DNA from: Sphingomonadales bacterium 32-65-25 | GTDB taxonomy: Bacteria; Pseudomonadota; Alphaproteobacteria; Sphingomonadales; Sphingomonadaceae | Length of the DNA: 64,000 nt | Assembly (NCBI GenBank): GCA_002280855.1 | Contig: NCEU01000008.1 | Location: 186,001-250,000, forward strand | Direction of reading: 5' to 3' | In this document: positions 43,912-52,670 of the stretch, one piece after another | How positions within the stretch are numbered: position 1 is the stretch's first letter | How the letters are laid out: each line of letters begins with the position of its first letter | The notes under the pieces: model-generated | Databases searched by the model: none | The model's input: the letters and a program-made list of their open reading frames with translations, nothing else | Told to the model about the DNA's origin: nothing | Made by a program: the position numbers and the translations under genes

Positions 43912-45377
43912 TTGCACTCACGCGGCCGGGCAGCCTGCCGTGGCTGGTGCTGCACGATGTGCGGGTCAAGGCGCGCGGCCGCGAAGGCCGCTGGGGCCGC
44001 ATTATCGCCATGTTGCTGCTGGCGCTGTTGCCGATTGTTGGCGGTGCGGTGATGGCGTGGCGGGTGCGGGGCGGCGCGGATCTGCCGCTGGCCGCGCTGG
44101 GCTCGGTCGGCGCGGTGCTGCTGGGCATGATGCTGGTGATGGTCAGTTCCGCCTATGCCCATGTGCTGCGGCTGGGCCGGGATCGCGGCGAGCTGGAATT
44201 GCTGCTCACCGCGCCGCTGCCGGTGGCGCGGGTGGTGGCGGCCCGGGTGGCGGGCGTGCAGGCGGTGGTGGCGTTGCCGTTCCTGCTGCTCACCGCGCCC
44301 TTCTTCCTGTTATCCGCGGCTTTTGGCCATGTCGCTTGGGTTGCCGGCCCATTGGTGGTGGTGTCCGTGGCGCTGGTGGCCACTGCGCTGGCGCTCACCA
44401 TCGCCACGCTGCTGGATCGGCTGCTGGGCCCCAAGCTGGCCAAGCTGGTGGCGCAGGTGGCCGGCGTTGGCCTAGCAGCGGCGGTGTTTGCGCTGGGCCA
44501 GGCGCCCAATTTTGCGCCCAAGTGGTTCGATGCCCAACTTGCCTTCTTCTCGCAGCGTCCGCCGGCGCCGTTCGACTGGCCGGCGCAGGCGGTGTTCGGC
44601 CAGCCGTTGCCGCTGACCACCGTGTTGGGGCTGGCACTGGCGGCGGCGCAATGTTCGGCGTGGTTGGCGGCGAGCCGGATGGAGGCGGCGCCGGCCGATC
44701 CCACCGCGGCCCCCCATGTGCCGCGCCGCGGCCGGGCGGTGCGCTTTGGCGGCAGCGCCACGGCCGTGCTGTTCGGCAAAGAGTTGAAATTGCTGGGTCG
44801 CGATCCCGAGCTGATTTCGCAGATCGGCCAGCAGCTGGTGTTCATGGTGCCGATCCTGGCGTTGATCTTCACCGATGGCCAGGTGACGCCGGCGCGGCTG
44901 GCGGCGGCCGGCGTGTTCCTGGCTGGCGCGCTGTCGTCGTCGCTGGCCTGGCTGGTGCTGTGCGCCGAAGATGCGCCCGATCTGATTGCGGCTGCCCCTT
45001 TGCGACCGGGCGTTGCCATCCGGGCCAAGCTGGCGGCGGCGCTCACCCCGCCCCTGTTGATGGTGTCCGTGCTGGCGCTGGTTGTGCTGCCGAAATCACC
45101 GGCCGCGGTGGCGGTGATGCTGCCGATGGCGCTGGTGGCTGGCCTCGCCAGTGCCGCCATGCAGGCCTGGACGCAGAAGCCGGGCCGGCGCAGCGCCTTT
45201 CGAAACCGTTATCGCAGTTCGCTGCTGATGGCGGTGGGGGAATTCGTGCTGCTGGGCAGCCTGGCTGGCGCCACGCGGCTGCTGCTGGTGCCGAGCTGGT
45301 GGACTTTGGCGGTACTGGCGGTGCCGGCGCTCATGCTGGCCGGCGTGTGGTGGTTCAGGCCGAAGCCGGCCGAATAA
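43908..45377 (+). CDS. ABC-2 type exporter permease
   Basis: The 489-residue integral membrane protein has about ten to twelve hydrophobic helices, for example MLLALLPIVGGAVMAW and LLGMMLVMVSSAYAHVL. A central cytoplasmic segment contains FGKELKLLGRDPELISQ. No catalytic motif is expected. With the preceding ATPase it forms a complete two-gene exporter. The stop is two bases from the convergent eda stop. Confidence 0.87.
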   Translation: MIALTRPGSLPWLVLHDVRVKARGREGRWGRIIAMLLLALLPIVGGAVMAWRVRGGADLPLAALGSVGAVLLGMMLVMVSSAYAHVLRLGRDRGELELLLTAPLPVARVVAARVAGVQAVVALPFLLLTAPFFLLSAAFGHVAWVAGPLVVVSVALVATALALTIATLLDRLLGPKLAKLVAQVAGVGLAAAVFALGQAPNFAPKWFDAQLAFFSQRPPAPFDWPAQAVFGQPLPLTTVLGLALAAAQCSAWLAASRMEAAPADPTAAPHVPRRGRAVRFGGSATAVLFGKELKLLGRDPELISQIGQQLVFMVPILALIFTDGQVTPARLAAAGVFLAGALSSSLAWLVLCAEDAPDLIAAAPLRPGVAIRAKLAAALTPPLLMVSVLALVVLPKSPAAVAVMLPMALVAGLASAAMQAWTQKPGRRSAFRNRYRSSLLMAVGEFVLLGSLAGATRLLLVPSWWTLAVLAVPALMLAGVWWFRPKPAE

Positions 45378-45378
45378 C

Positions 45379-45993
45379 TCAGCTGCGCAGGGCCGCAGCT
45401 GCCCGCGCCCGCGCTTCGATCGCAGCCCAATCCGTTTCGCCGCGCTTGGCGATCCAGCTGCCGCCCACACAGGCCACCGATGCTTCAGCCAGCCATTCCG
45501 GCGCGTTTTCGAGGCTGATGCCGCCGGTAGGGCAGAAGCGCACGTTGCGAAACGGCGCAGCCAGGGCTCGCAGCATCGGCAGCCCGCCGGCGGCCACCGC
45601 CGGGAAGAATTTCAGCCGGTTGAAGCCCATTTCCTGCGCACGGATGATATCGCTGGCGCTGGACACGCCGGGCAGGAACGGCACACCGCTGGTGCGCGCC
45701 GCCGATCCCAGCGCCGCCGTGATGCCGGGCGACACCACGAAGCGGGCCCCGGCCACCAGCGCGGCGGCAAGATCACCTGATGAAATCACCGTGCCGGCGC
45801 CGACGATGGCGCCTGGCACCTTGGCCATTTCGGTGATCACGTCCAGCGCGACCGGCGTGCGCAGCGTCACTTCCAGCACCGGCAGGCCGCCGGCCACCAG
45901 CGCTTCAGCCAGCGGCCTTGCGTGGGCGATGTCGTCCACCACCAGCACCGGGATCACCGGCGCCAGGCCCATCAGGCTGTCGATATCCATCAT
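45379..45993 (-). CDS. eda: 2-dehydro-3-deoxyphosphogluconate (KDPG) aldolase
   Basis: The 204-residue class I aldolase splits KDPG into pyruvate and glyceraldehyde 3-phosphate in the Entner-Doudoroff pathway. The conserved glutamate is in LEVTLRTPVAL and the Schiff-base lysine in RLKFFPAVAAGG near residue 131; CPTGGISLENAPEWL is typical. The start ATGATG overlaps the glk stop. It closes the zwf-glk-eda operon. Confidence 0.95.
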   Translation of the reverse strand: MMDIDSLMGLAPVIPVLVVDDIAHARPLAEALVAGGLPVLEVTLRTPVALDVITEMAKVPGAIVGAGTVISSGDLAAALVAGARFVVSPGITAALGSAARTSGVPFLPGVSSASDIIRAQEMGFNRLKFFPAVAAGGLPMLRALAAPFRNVRFCPTGGISLENAPEWLAEASVACVGGSWIAKRGETDWAAIEARARAAAALRS

Positions 45994-46964
45994 CGCTGCT
46001 TGCGTCCAAAGGCGGCGGCCGCGCCGAACAGGCCGGGCTGCGGGTGGGTGATCAGCTTGACGGGAAGGCTGCGCATCAGCGTTTCAAATCGGCCCTTGGC
46101 GGCAAAGCGCCCGGCAAAACCGGAACGCGGCAAATGATCGGCAAGGCGAGCGCCCAGCCCCCCGCCAATTACCACGCCGCCGGCCCCGTGGGCCAGTGCA
46201 ATATTGCCCGCGAACGTGCCGAGCGCCAGGCAGAAGCGATAAAGTGCGGCGGCGGCCAGGCTGTCTTCGCCGCTCATGGCCAGGCTCCACAGCGTCTTGT
46301 CGTCCATCGGCTGGATGGCCCGATCTTCCAGCGCCGCTAGCGCCGCGTGGATGTCGGCCAGGCCCGGCCCGGAAATCACCCGTTCCGCCGAAACCCGGCC
46401 AAAGCGGCGACGGAAATGCGCCAGGATCGCGTCTTCCAGGCTGTCCACCGGCGAAAAATCGCCATGGCTGCCTTCGGTGGGCAGCACTTGCCAGTCAGGG
46501 CCACCGCGTTTCACCAGCAGGCCCACCCCCAGCCCGGTGCCGGGGCCCAGCACGGAAATGGTGCCTGTGTCGGGCAACGGCACATCGGGCCCACAGATAT
46601 GCTGGAACGCGCCTTCCCCGCAGGCGCCCACGGCATAGGCCACAGCTTCAAAATCATTGACCAGCACATGGGCGTCAACGCCCAGTTTCTCGTTCACCAT
46701 TGCCGGGCGGATCACCCAGGGATTGTTGGTCAGCTTCAGCTCTTCGCCCACCACCGGGCCGGCCACGGCAAGGGCAGCGGCGCGCGGCAGCGGCCGGCCA
46801 ATGGTGGTGCCGAAGGCCTCCCACGCCATCTGTAACGACGCATGTTCGGCGCAGCGCATCACCACCGGTTCATCCAGCGCCACGACGTTGCCAGCGCCAT
46901 CCAGCCGCGCGAGCGCAAACCGGGCGTGCGTGCCACCGATGTCGGCGGCCACAAGCTCAGTCAT
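45990..46964 (-). CDS. glk: Glucokinase
   Basis: The 324-residue enzyme phosphorylates glucose with ATP to feed the Entner-Doudoroff route. It belongs to the bacterial glucokinase family: AADIGGTHARFALARL (ATP phosphate loop), LVNDFEAVAYAV, GPGTGLGVGLL and the second ATP motif GGVVIGGGLGARL. The gene overlaps zwf by eight bases and eda by four, so the three are co-translated. Confidence 0.93.
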   Translation of the reverse strand: MTELVAADIGGTHARFALARLDGAGNVVALDEPVVMRCAEHASLQMAWEAFGTTIGRPLPRAAALAVAGPVVGEELKLTNNPWVIRPAMVNEKLGVDAHVLVNDFEAVAYAVGACGEGAFQHICGPDVPLPDTGTISVLGPGTGLGVGLLVKRGGPDWQVLPTEGSHGDFSPVDSLEDAILAHFRRRFGRVSAERVISGPGLADIHAALAALEDRAIQPMDDKTLWSLAMSGEDSLAAAALYRFCLALGTFAGNIALAHGAGGVVIGGGLGARLADHLPRSGFAGRFAAKGRFETLMRSLPVKLITHPQPGLFGAAAAFGRKQR

Positions 46965-48402
46965 GCCAGCTCACGCCGTCGCGTTCGGTCAGTGCAATGG
47001 CGGCGGCCGGGCCCCAGTTGCCGGCGGCATAGGGCTTCACGGCCATGCCGGTCTGGGCCCAGCCGGCGCGGATGGCGTCGATCCAGGTCCACTGTGCTTC
47101 CACCTCGTCGCGGCGCACGAACAGCGTCTGCCGGCCTTCGACCAGATCGAGCATCAGTCGTTCATAGGCAATGCGCCGGCGCACATCGGCAAAGGCGTTG
47201 GTCATGCCGATATCGAGCGGCACGGCGCGCAGTTTCAGCCCGTCGCGGTCCAGCCCGGGCACCTTGGCCATCATCTGCAGGCCGACATTCTCGTCGGGCT
47301 GGATGGAGATGATCAACTTGTTGGCCTTCAGCGCCGCATCGCCGAACATCGAATGCGGCACATCGCGGAACTGCACGATGATCTCGCTCACGCGTTCCGG
47401 CACGCGCTTGCCGGTGCGCAGATAGAAGGGCACGCCCTTCCAGCGCCAATTGTCGACATGGGCCTTCAGTGCCACGAAGGTTTCGGTATCTGAAGGCTTG
47501 GCCAGCTCATCCAGATAACCGGGCACCGGCTGGCCCAATATGGCACCAGCGCCATATTGGCCGCGCACACTGTGGCTTTCCACTTCGCGGGCGGTGATCG
47601 GGCGCAATGATCGCAGCACCTTCACCTTTTCATCGCGCACCGCCGCCGGATCGAGGCGCGCCGGCGGCTCCATGGCGACCAGCGCCAGCAATTGCAGCAT
47701 GTGATTCTGCACCATGTCGCGCAGGGCGCCCATGCCGTCGTAATAATCGCCGCGGCCTTCCAGCCCCACGGTTTCGCCGACGCTGATCTGTACGGACTGG
47801 ATGCCGGTGGCGTTCCACAGCGGTTCGAACAAGATGTTGCCGAAGCGCAGGGCGAGCAGGTTCTGGACGGTTTCCTTGCCGAGATAATGATCGATGCGGA
47901 AGATCTGGCTTTCCGGATAGGCGGCGGCCACGGCATCGTTGATGGCGCGGCTGCTGGCCAGATCATGGCCCAGCGGCTTTTCCAGCGCGAGTCGTGCGCC
48001 GCTGCAGGCCAGCCCGGCACTCGACAGGCCGGCAATGGTTGAACCAAACAGGCTGGGCGCGGTCGACAGGAAAATCGCCAGCCGGCACGGGTCGCCGACT
48101 TCGGCGCCGAGCGCGGCGAAACCGTCGGCCTTGGTGGCGTCCAGCGGCACATAGGCCAGCCGATCAAGGAAGCTGGCCACGGCGGCAGGCGGTCTGCGGT
48201 CGGCCTCCAGATACTGTTCCAACGCTTTGGCCGCCAGCTCACGGAAACTGCCGCTGTCGAGCGTGGAACGGGCGGTGCCGATTATTCTGAGATCGGGATG
48301 AAGCAGGCCATCACCGTGCAGGCCAAACAGCGAGGGGATCAGCATCCGCCGCGACAGATCGCCAGTGGCACCGAACAGCAGCAGGGATGTGGCAGCGGTC
48401 AT
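46957..48402 (-). CDS. zwf: Glucose-6-phosphate 1-dehydrogenase
   Basis: The 481-residue enzyme oxidises glucose 6-phosphate to 6-phosphogluconolactone with NAD(P)+. The coenzyme loop is LFGATGDLSRRMLIPSLF at the N terminus and the substrate/catalytic motif is RIDHYLGKETVQNLL near residue 175. Length is normal. It directly precedes glk; pgl and edd, which usually stand between them in sphingomonads, are absent here. Confidence 0.95.
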   Translation of the reverse strand: MTAATSLLLFGATGDLSRRMLIPSLFGLHGDGLLHPDLRIIGTARSTLDSGSFRELAAKALEQYLEADRRPPAAVASFLDRLAYVPLDATKADGFAALGAEVGDPCRLAIFLSTAPSLFGSTIAGLSSAGLACSGARLALEKPLGHDLASSRAINDAVAAAYPESQIFRIDHYLGKETVQNLLALRFGNILFEPLWNATGIQSVQISVGETVGLEGRGDYYDGMGALRDMVQNHMLQLLALVAMEPPARLDPAAVRDEKVKVLRSLRPITAREVESHSVRGQYGAGAILGQPVPGYLDELAKPSDTETFVALKAHVDNWRWKGVPFYLRTGKRVPERVSEIIVQFRDVPHSMFGDAALKANKLIISIQPDENVGLQMMAKVPGLDRDGLKLRAVPLDIGMTNAFADVRRRIAYERLMLDLVEGRQTLFVRRDEVEAQWTWIDAIRAGWAQTGMAVKPYAAGNWGPAAAIALTERDGVSWHD

Positions 48403-48510
48403 GCCTCAGCCTTGAACAGCATTGCGCGTCCGCCGGCAAGGCGATTGGCTGCGGCGGCACCTGCAAAGCGACAGGTGGCGCGTTTGCCACATCTGCCTAG
48501 GATGGTTGCC

Positions 48511-49833
48511 ATGAGCCTGCTTCCTGTTGCCCTGATCGGTGCCGGCTGTTCCGGTTTCACCACCGCCAAACGCCTGCGCGACGAGGGGGTGGTGTTCGAC
48601 TGGTTCGAAGCGTCGGACCGGATCGGCGGCAACTGGGCCTACAACAACCCCAACGGTATGAGCAGCGCCTACCAGTCGCTGCACATCGACACCTCGAAAT
48701 GGCGGCTGCAGTTCGAGGAATATCCGGTGCCCGCCGACTGGCCGGATTTCCCGCACCACAGCCTGATCGCGCAGTATTTCAACGATTATGTCGATCATTT
48801 CGGGCTGCGGGGCCTGGTCCAGTTCGAAACGCCGGTCACGAACGTCGCGCGACGCAGCGACGGCAATTGGGACGTGACCACCAGGAGCGGCACCAAGGCC
48901 TATCGCGCGGTCGTCGTGTGCAACGGCCACCACTGGAGCCCCAACCGCCCGGTGTGGGAGGGCCAGTTCAACGGCACCATCATCCACGCCCATGATTATC
49001 GCACCCCGTTCGAGCCGCTGAACCTGATCGGCAAGCGCGTGCTGGTCGTCGGCCTGGGCAACAGCGCGGTCGATATCGCGTCCGAACTGGGCCAGCGCAG
49101 CATCACGGAAAAATGCTTCGTCTCCACCCGCCGCGGCGTGTGGGTGCTGCCCAAATATTTCAACGGGGTGCCCGCCGACAAGCAGGCCGCGCCGCCGTGG
49201 CTGCCGCTGCCGCTGGCGCGCTGGATCGGCCGCCGAAAGGTGAAGCAACTGGTCGGCAATATGGAAGATTATGGCCTGCCCACCCCTGATCACGAACCAT
49301 TGGACGCTCACCCCACGGTGAGCGGCGAGTTTCTGACCCGGGTCGGCAGCGGTGACATTGCGGTGAAGCCGGCCATCGCCCGGCTCGATGGCGACGGGGT
49401 GATCTTCACCGATGGCAGCCGCGAAGTGCTGGACGCGATCATCTGCGCGACGGGCTACAATATCGAATTTCCGTTTCTCAGCGCAGACGATGCGCGGGTG
49501 ACCGACAATCACATCCCGCTCTACAAGCGCATGGTGCAGGCCGATCCGGCGTTGCACGGCCTGTGGTTCATGGGGCTGGCGCAGACATTGCCAACATTGG
49601 TGAACCTCGCCGAGCAGCAGTCAAAGCTGCTGGCGGCGTTTCTGGCCGGCCGTTATGCGCTGCCGTCCCCGCAGGAGATGGCGCAGACCATCGTGGCCGA
49701 GGAAAAGCGTTACCAGGGCCATTATTACGCCAGCCGCCGCCACACGATGCAGGTGAATTTCGAACCTTATGTGGCCGATCTGGCCGCCGAAATCAGACGG
49801 GGAGCGAAACGGGCGCCGCGTCTGGCGGCGTGA
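48511..49833 (+). CDS. Flavin-containing monooxygenase (class B, FMO type)
   Basis: The product (440 residues from ATG 48511; AGGA lies nine bases upstream) has an N-terminal FAD fold ALIGAGCSGFTTAKRL, GGNWAYNNPNGMSSAYQSLH, an FMO-type fingerprint at WEGQFNGTIIHAHDYR and an NADPH fold VLVVGLGNSAVDIAS. FMO-type enzymes oxygenate amines, sulfides or ketones. Substrate unknown. It is the second class B flavin monooxygenase of the window. The zwf gene diverges from it; its end overlaps the MATE gene by 41 bases. Confidence 0.9.
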   Translation: MSLLPVALIGAGCSGFTTAKRLRDEGVVFDWFEASDRIGGNWAYNNPNGMSSAYQSLHIDTSKWRLQFEEYPVPADWPDFPHHSLIAQYFNDYVDHFGLRGLVQFETPVTNVARRSDGNWDVTTRSGTKAYRAVVVCNGHHWSPNRPVWEGQFNGTIIHAHDYRTPFEPLNLIGKRVLVVGLGNSAVDIASELGQRSITEKCFVSTRRGVWVLPKYFNGVPADKQAAPPWLPLPLARWIGRRKVKQLVGNMEDYGLPTPDHEPLDAHPTVSGEFLTRVGSGDIAVKPAIARLDGDGVIFTDGSREVLDAIICATGYNIEFPFLSADDARVTDNHIPLYKRMVQADPALHGLWFMGLAQTLPTLVNLAEQQSKLLAAFLAGRYALPSPQEMAQTIVAEEKRYQGHYYASRRHTMQVNFEPYVADLAAEIRRGAKRAPRLAA

Positions 49834-51181
49834 GCGGCGCGCGGCCCAGAGCCACGAATCGCCCCCACAGCAGCACGGCCGACAAGGCGCTGGCGATTAC
49901 GATCGCCCAGATCAGCCCATCCACACCGCCGCCGGATTTCACCCCCAGCCACCAGGCCAGCGGCATCATCACCACCACATAGGAAAAGATGTGGATCACC
50001 GCCGGCGCGCGGATGTCTGATCGTGCCCGCAGTGCTTGCGCGGCCACCACCTGCAGGCCGTCGGCGGCAAAGAACAGGCTGGACAGCACCATGGCGCTGG
50101 CGATGCCGGCCATCACGGCAGTTTCGCGCGAATAGGCCGCGGCTATGGCGTCCGGGAACAACCACACCCCCAGCGACACGATTAGCAGAACGGCCGATGT
50201 CACCCCGAAACCCTGCCCGGCCGAAGCCAGCATGGCACCGCGATCGCGAGCGCCATAGGCCCGGCCCACCAGCACCGATGTCGCCACCGAAAGCCCCAGC
50301 GGCACCATGAACACCGTTGCCGCCACGTTGATCACCACCGCCCAGATCGCCACCGCCGTGACGCTGATCCAGCCGGCAAACACCGCCATCGCCGAAAAGG
50401 CCAGGCTTTCGATGAAGTAGCTGACCGCCGCGCCATAGCCGACCGCGCGCATCGCCCGGGCTGCCACGGGATCGCGCGGCGCCGGCGACAGCACGCCCAG
50501 TTCCCGCGCCCGTCGCCAGCGCAGGATGACGACCGCCAGCACCACCAGCAGAAAGAGCCGGCTGGCAAAGGTGGCCCAGGCGCTGGCCGCGGCCCCGTGC
50601 ACGCCAAACAGATTGTCCCCCGGCACCAGCCACAGATTGACGATGAGATTGACGATATTGGCCAGCCACATTGCCACCATGCCCGGGATGGCGCGGCCAT
50701 GGGCTTCCAGCCAGAACAGCCCGGCATCGGCAACGATGATCGGCACCAGCGACACCGCCTGCACCTGCAATACCAGGGTCGCGCCTTCGGCCAGGCCCGG
50801 CGCCATGTTGAAAGCCACCAGCATCGGCCCGCCGGTCACGGCAAGGAACAGCGCGCACGCCACCGAAATCCATGTGGCATAGGCCAGGCCGCGCCGCAGG
50901 ATCGCCCCGGTATCGGCATCGCGGCCTTTACCGATGGCCTGGCTGGTCATCACCTGCACGCCGGAAAGCAGCCCAAGCGCAGTGGTCAGCACCACGCCGG
51001 TCACCGCCCAGGCCAACGCGTGATAACCCAGTTCCGCCGCGCTGTAGCGGCCAACCACGATGGTATCGACCAGCCCCATCGCCATGATGCCCAGCCGCGA
51101 CGCCACGACCGGCCCTGAAAGGCGCAGCAGCGCCGACAGGCCGGATCCGGTCGTCTCGGTCGGGGCCATGGCGGCCGTCAT
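49793..51181 (-). CDS. MATE family multidrug efflux transporter
   Basis: The 462-residue protein has twelve predicted membrane helices in two repeats, with GIMAMGLVDTIVVGRYSAAELGYHAL at the N terminus and GYGAAVSYFIESLAFSAMAV in the second half (both abbreviated here). It belongs to the MATE/NorM family, which expels cationic drugs using Na+ or H+ gradients. Substrate and coupling ion are not predictable. It lies 74 bp downstream of a hypothetical exported protein gene. Confidence 0.88.
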   Translation of the reverse strand: MTAAMAPTETTGSGLSALLRLSGPVVASRLGIMAMGLVDTIVVGRYSAAELGYHALAWAVTGVVLTTALGLLSGVQVMTSQAIGKGRDADTGAILRRGLAYATWISVACALFLAVTGGPMLVAFNMAPGLAEGATLVLQVQAVSLVPIIVADAGLFWLEAHGRAIPGMVAMWLANIVNLIVNLWLVPGDNLFGVHGAAASAWATFASRLFLLVVLAVVILRWRRARELGVLSPAPRDPVAARAMRAVGYGAAVSYFIESLAFSAMAVFAGWISVTAVAIWAVVINVAATVFMVPLGLSVATSVLVGRAYGARDRGAMLASAGQGFGVTSAVLLIVSLGVWLFPDAIAAAYSRETAVMAGIASAMVLSSLFFAADGLQVVAAQALRARSDIRAPAVIHIFSYVVVMMPLAWWLGVKSGGGVDGLIWAIVIASALSAVLLWGRFVALGRAPLTPPDAAPVSLPV

Positions 51182-51255
51182 TGCGGGTCATTCCAAGATG
51201 AAAAAGGCCGCTCGCCTTACAGGCCGCAGCAGATTCGGGCAAATCGGCCGGGCGG

Positions 51256-51810
51256 TTACTTCTTGGGCGCAGGCTTCTCGGGCGGCGCCGGCACCAGCCG
51301 GCAACCGCGCGCCTTCATGATGCCCTTGATGTAGCTTCGCCTGATCTGACCGGCGAGCCGGGCAGCGGCAGCCTGGCGTGCGGCCTTGTTGGCACCGGTG
51401 ATCTGCCGGATGATGCCCTGGCCGGGGATGAGGCTGCCGGTGATGCCTTCGGCACTGTCGAACAACTGCTCGGCCGGGCTGCGGCCCTTTTTCCCGACCA
51501 GCGCCGGATCATCGACATCGGGGCCAACCAGCAATGTCATATGATTCACTTCGGCATTCAGTTGGCGGCAGGTACGCAGCGATTTGACCGCGTAAGGGTT
51601 GGCCATGATGTCGGCCAGATCCTGCTCGATCTTGGGCTTCATCACGTTCAGGTCGCGCAAGGGGCGTGTCGCGGCGCGGCCCAGCGCATCGTCCACGCCG
51701 CCCTTGTCCGGCCCGATCACCTGTTCGGTCCCGCTGTTGGACGGCGGCGGTGGTGGCGGCGGCGCCGTCTGGGCAGTGAGCAGGAGCAGCAAGACGGGGG
51801 TTGTGATCAT
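51256..51810 (-). CDS. Hypothetical exported protein with proline tract
   Basis: I do not recognise the family. The 184-residue product begins MITTPVLLLLLTAQT followed by seven prolines, suggesting a signal peptide and a short linker. The rest is polar and helical: ADIMANPYAVKSLRTC, EVNHMTLLVGPDVDD and GSLIPGQGIIRQITGAN. Two cysteines flank the soluble part and could form a disulfide. It lies between the MATE gene and folE on the same strand. Function unknown. Confidence 0.7.
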   Translation of the reverse strand: MITTPVLLLLLTAQTAPPPPPPPSNSGTEQVIGPDKGGVDDALGRAATRPLRDLNVMKPKIEQDLADIMANPYAVKSLRTCRQLNAEVNHMTLLVGPDVDDPALVGKKGRSPAEQLFDSAEGITGSLIPGQGIIRQITGANKAARQAAAARLAGQIRRSYIKGIMKARGCRLVPAPPEKPAPKK

Positions 51811-51869
51811 CAGCCTAGCTTGGCCTTGTCAGACCGAGTCCGCAAGGCTCGGCCAACCCCTACGCCAGT

Positions 51870-52499
51870 TCAGCCCTTCCCCATCAGGCGCAACACTTCG
51901 GTGCGGCTGCTGTGATCGTTGCGGAACGTGCCCATCATGCGGCTGGTGGTCATCACAACGCCCGGAGTCATCACCCCGCGGGCGGACATGCAGGCATGAG
52001 TCGCTTCGATCACCACGGCAACACCAACGGGATCAAGATGCTGCTGGATGCAATCGGCCACTTCGGCCGTAAGCCGTTCCTGCACCTGCAGGCGCCGGGC
52101 AAAGCCGTGCAGCACGCGCGCCAGCTTGGAAATGCCCACCACGCGGCTGCGCGGCAGATAGGCGATGTGGCCCTTGCCGATGATCGGCGCCATGTGGTGC
52201 TCGCAATGCGACTGGAACGGGATGTCGCGCAGGATCACGATCTCATCATAGCCGCCCACTTCGGCAAAGGTGCGGGACAGGTGCAGGCCGGGATCTTCGG
52301 CATAACCCTTGGTGTACTCGCGCCACGCCTTGGCGACGCGCTTGGGCGTGTCGAGCAGACCTTCGCGGGACGGATCATCACCTGTCCAGCGAATCAGCGT
52401 GCGGATGGCATCTTCGGCTTCGGCCTGCGGGATGGTGACGAAATCGGCGGGCGCCGGCGCGTCCATGGGGCTGTCGTCGTCGTAAATCGAACCGTTCAT
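51870..52499 (-). CDS. folE: GTP cyclohydrolase I
   Basis: The 209-residue enzyme converts GTP to 7,8-dihydroneopterin triphosphate, the first step of folate and pterin synthesis. The zinc ligands are visible in SHCEHHMAPI and HACMSARGV; the GTP-binding FARRLQVQERLTAEVAD is also present. Length fits FolE-1A. It is preceded by 171 bp of non-coding sequence containing inverted repeats. Confidence 0.95.
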   Translation of the reverse strand: MNGSIYDDDSPMDAPAPADFVTIPQAEAEDAIRTLIRWTGDDPSREGLLDTPKRVAKAWREYTKGYAEDPGLHLSRTFAEVGGYDEIVILRDIPFQSHCEHHMAPIIGKGHIAYLPRSRVVGISKLARVLHGFARRLQVQERLTAEVADCIQQHLDPVGVAVVIEATHACMSARGVMTPGVVMTTSRMMGTFRNDHSSRTEVLRLMGKG

Positions 52500-52604
52500 G
52501 GCGGAAAACTCCAGCTCGAGGACTGTGCCAACGCGGCGTCAGCCTGGCCCGCTGCGGCCAATGGGGACAATGGGATGGCTCCGGTAGGCGCTGCAGCGAC
52601 CCCA

Positions 52605-52649
52605 GACAATCGTTGCATTGTCGCAGCAGCGACTGCTCGCCGCTGCGAC
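52605..52649. repeat. Two inverted repeats in the folE-typA intergenic region
   Basis: GACAAT-N6-ATTGTC spans 52605-52622, and GTCGCAGC-N14-GCTGCGAC spans 52620-52649. Both are perfect 6- and 8-bp arms. They lie after the typA stop and before the folE start on the minus strand. Neither is followed by a T run, so they may be a weak terminator, an operator or RNA leader structure. Function is not established. Confidence 0.35.
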
Positions 52650-52670
52650 TCTTTCCCAATGGATAGGCTG

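Noticed and set aside
43772..46051. Long plus-strand frame of about 759 codons across the ABC permease and eda
   Set aside because: It is a shadow frame rich in Gly/Ala/Arg, opposed by the clear permease and eda genes.
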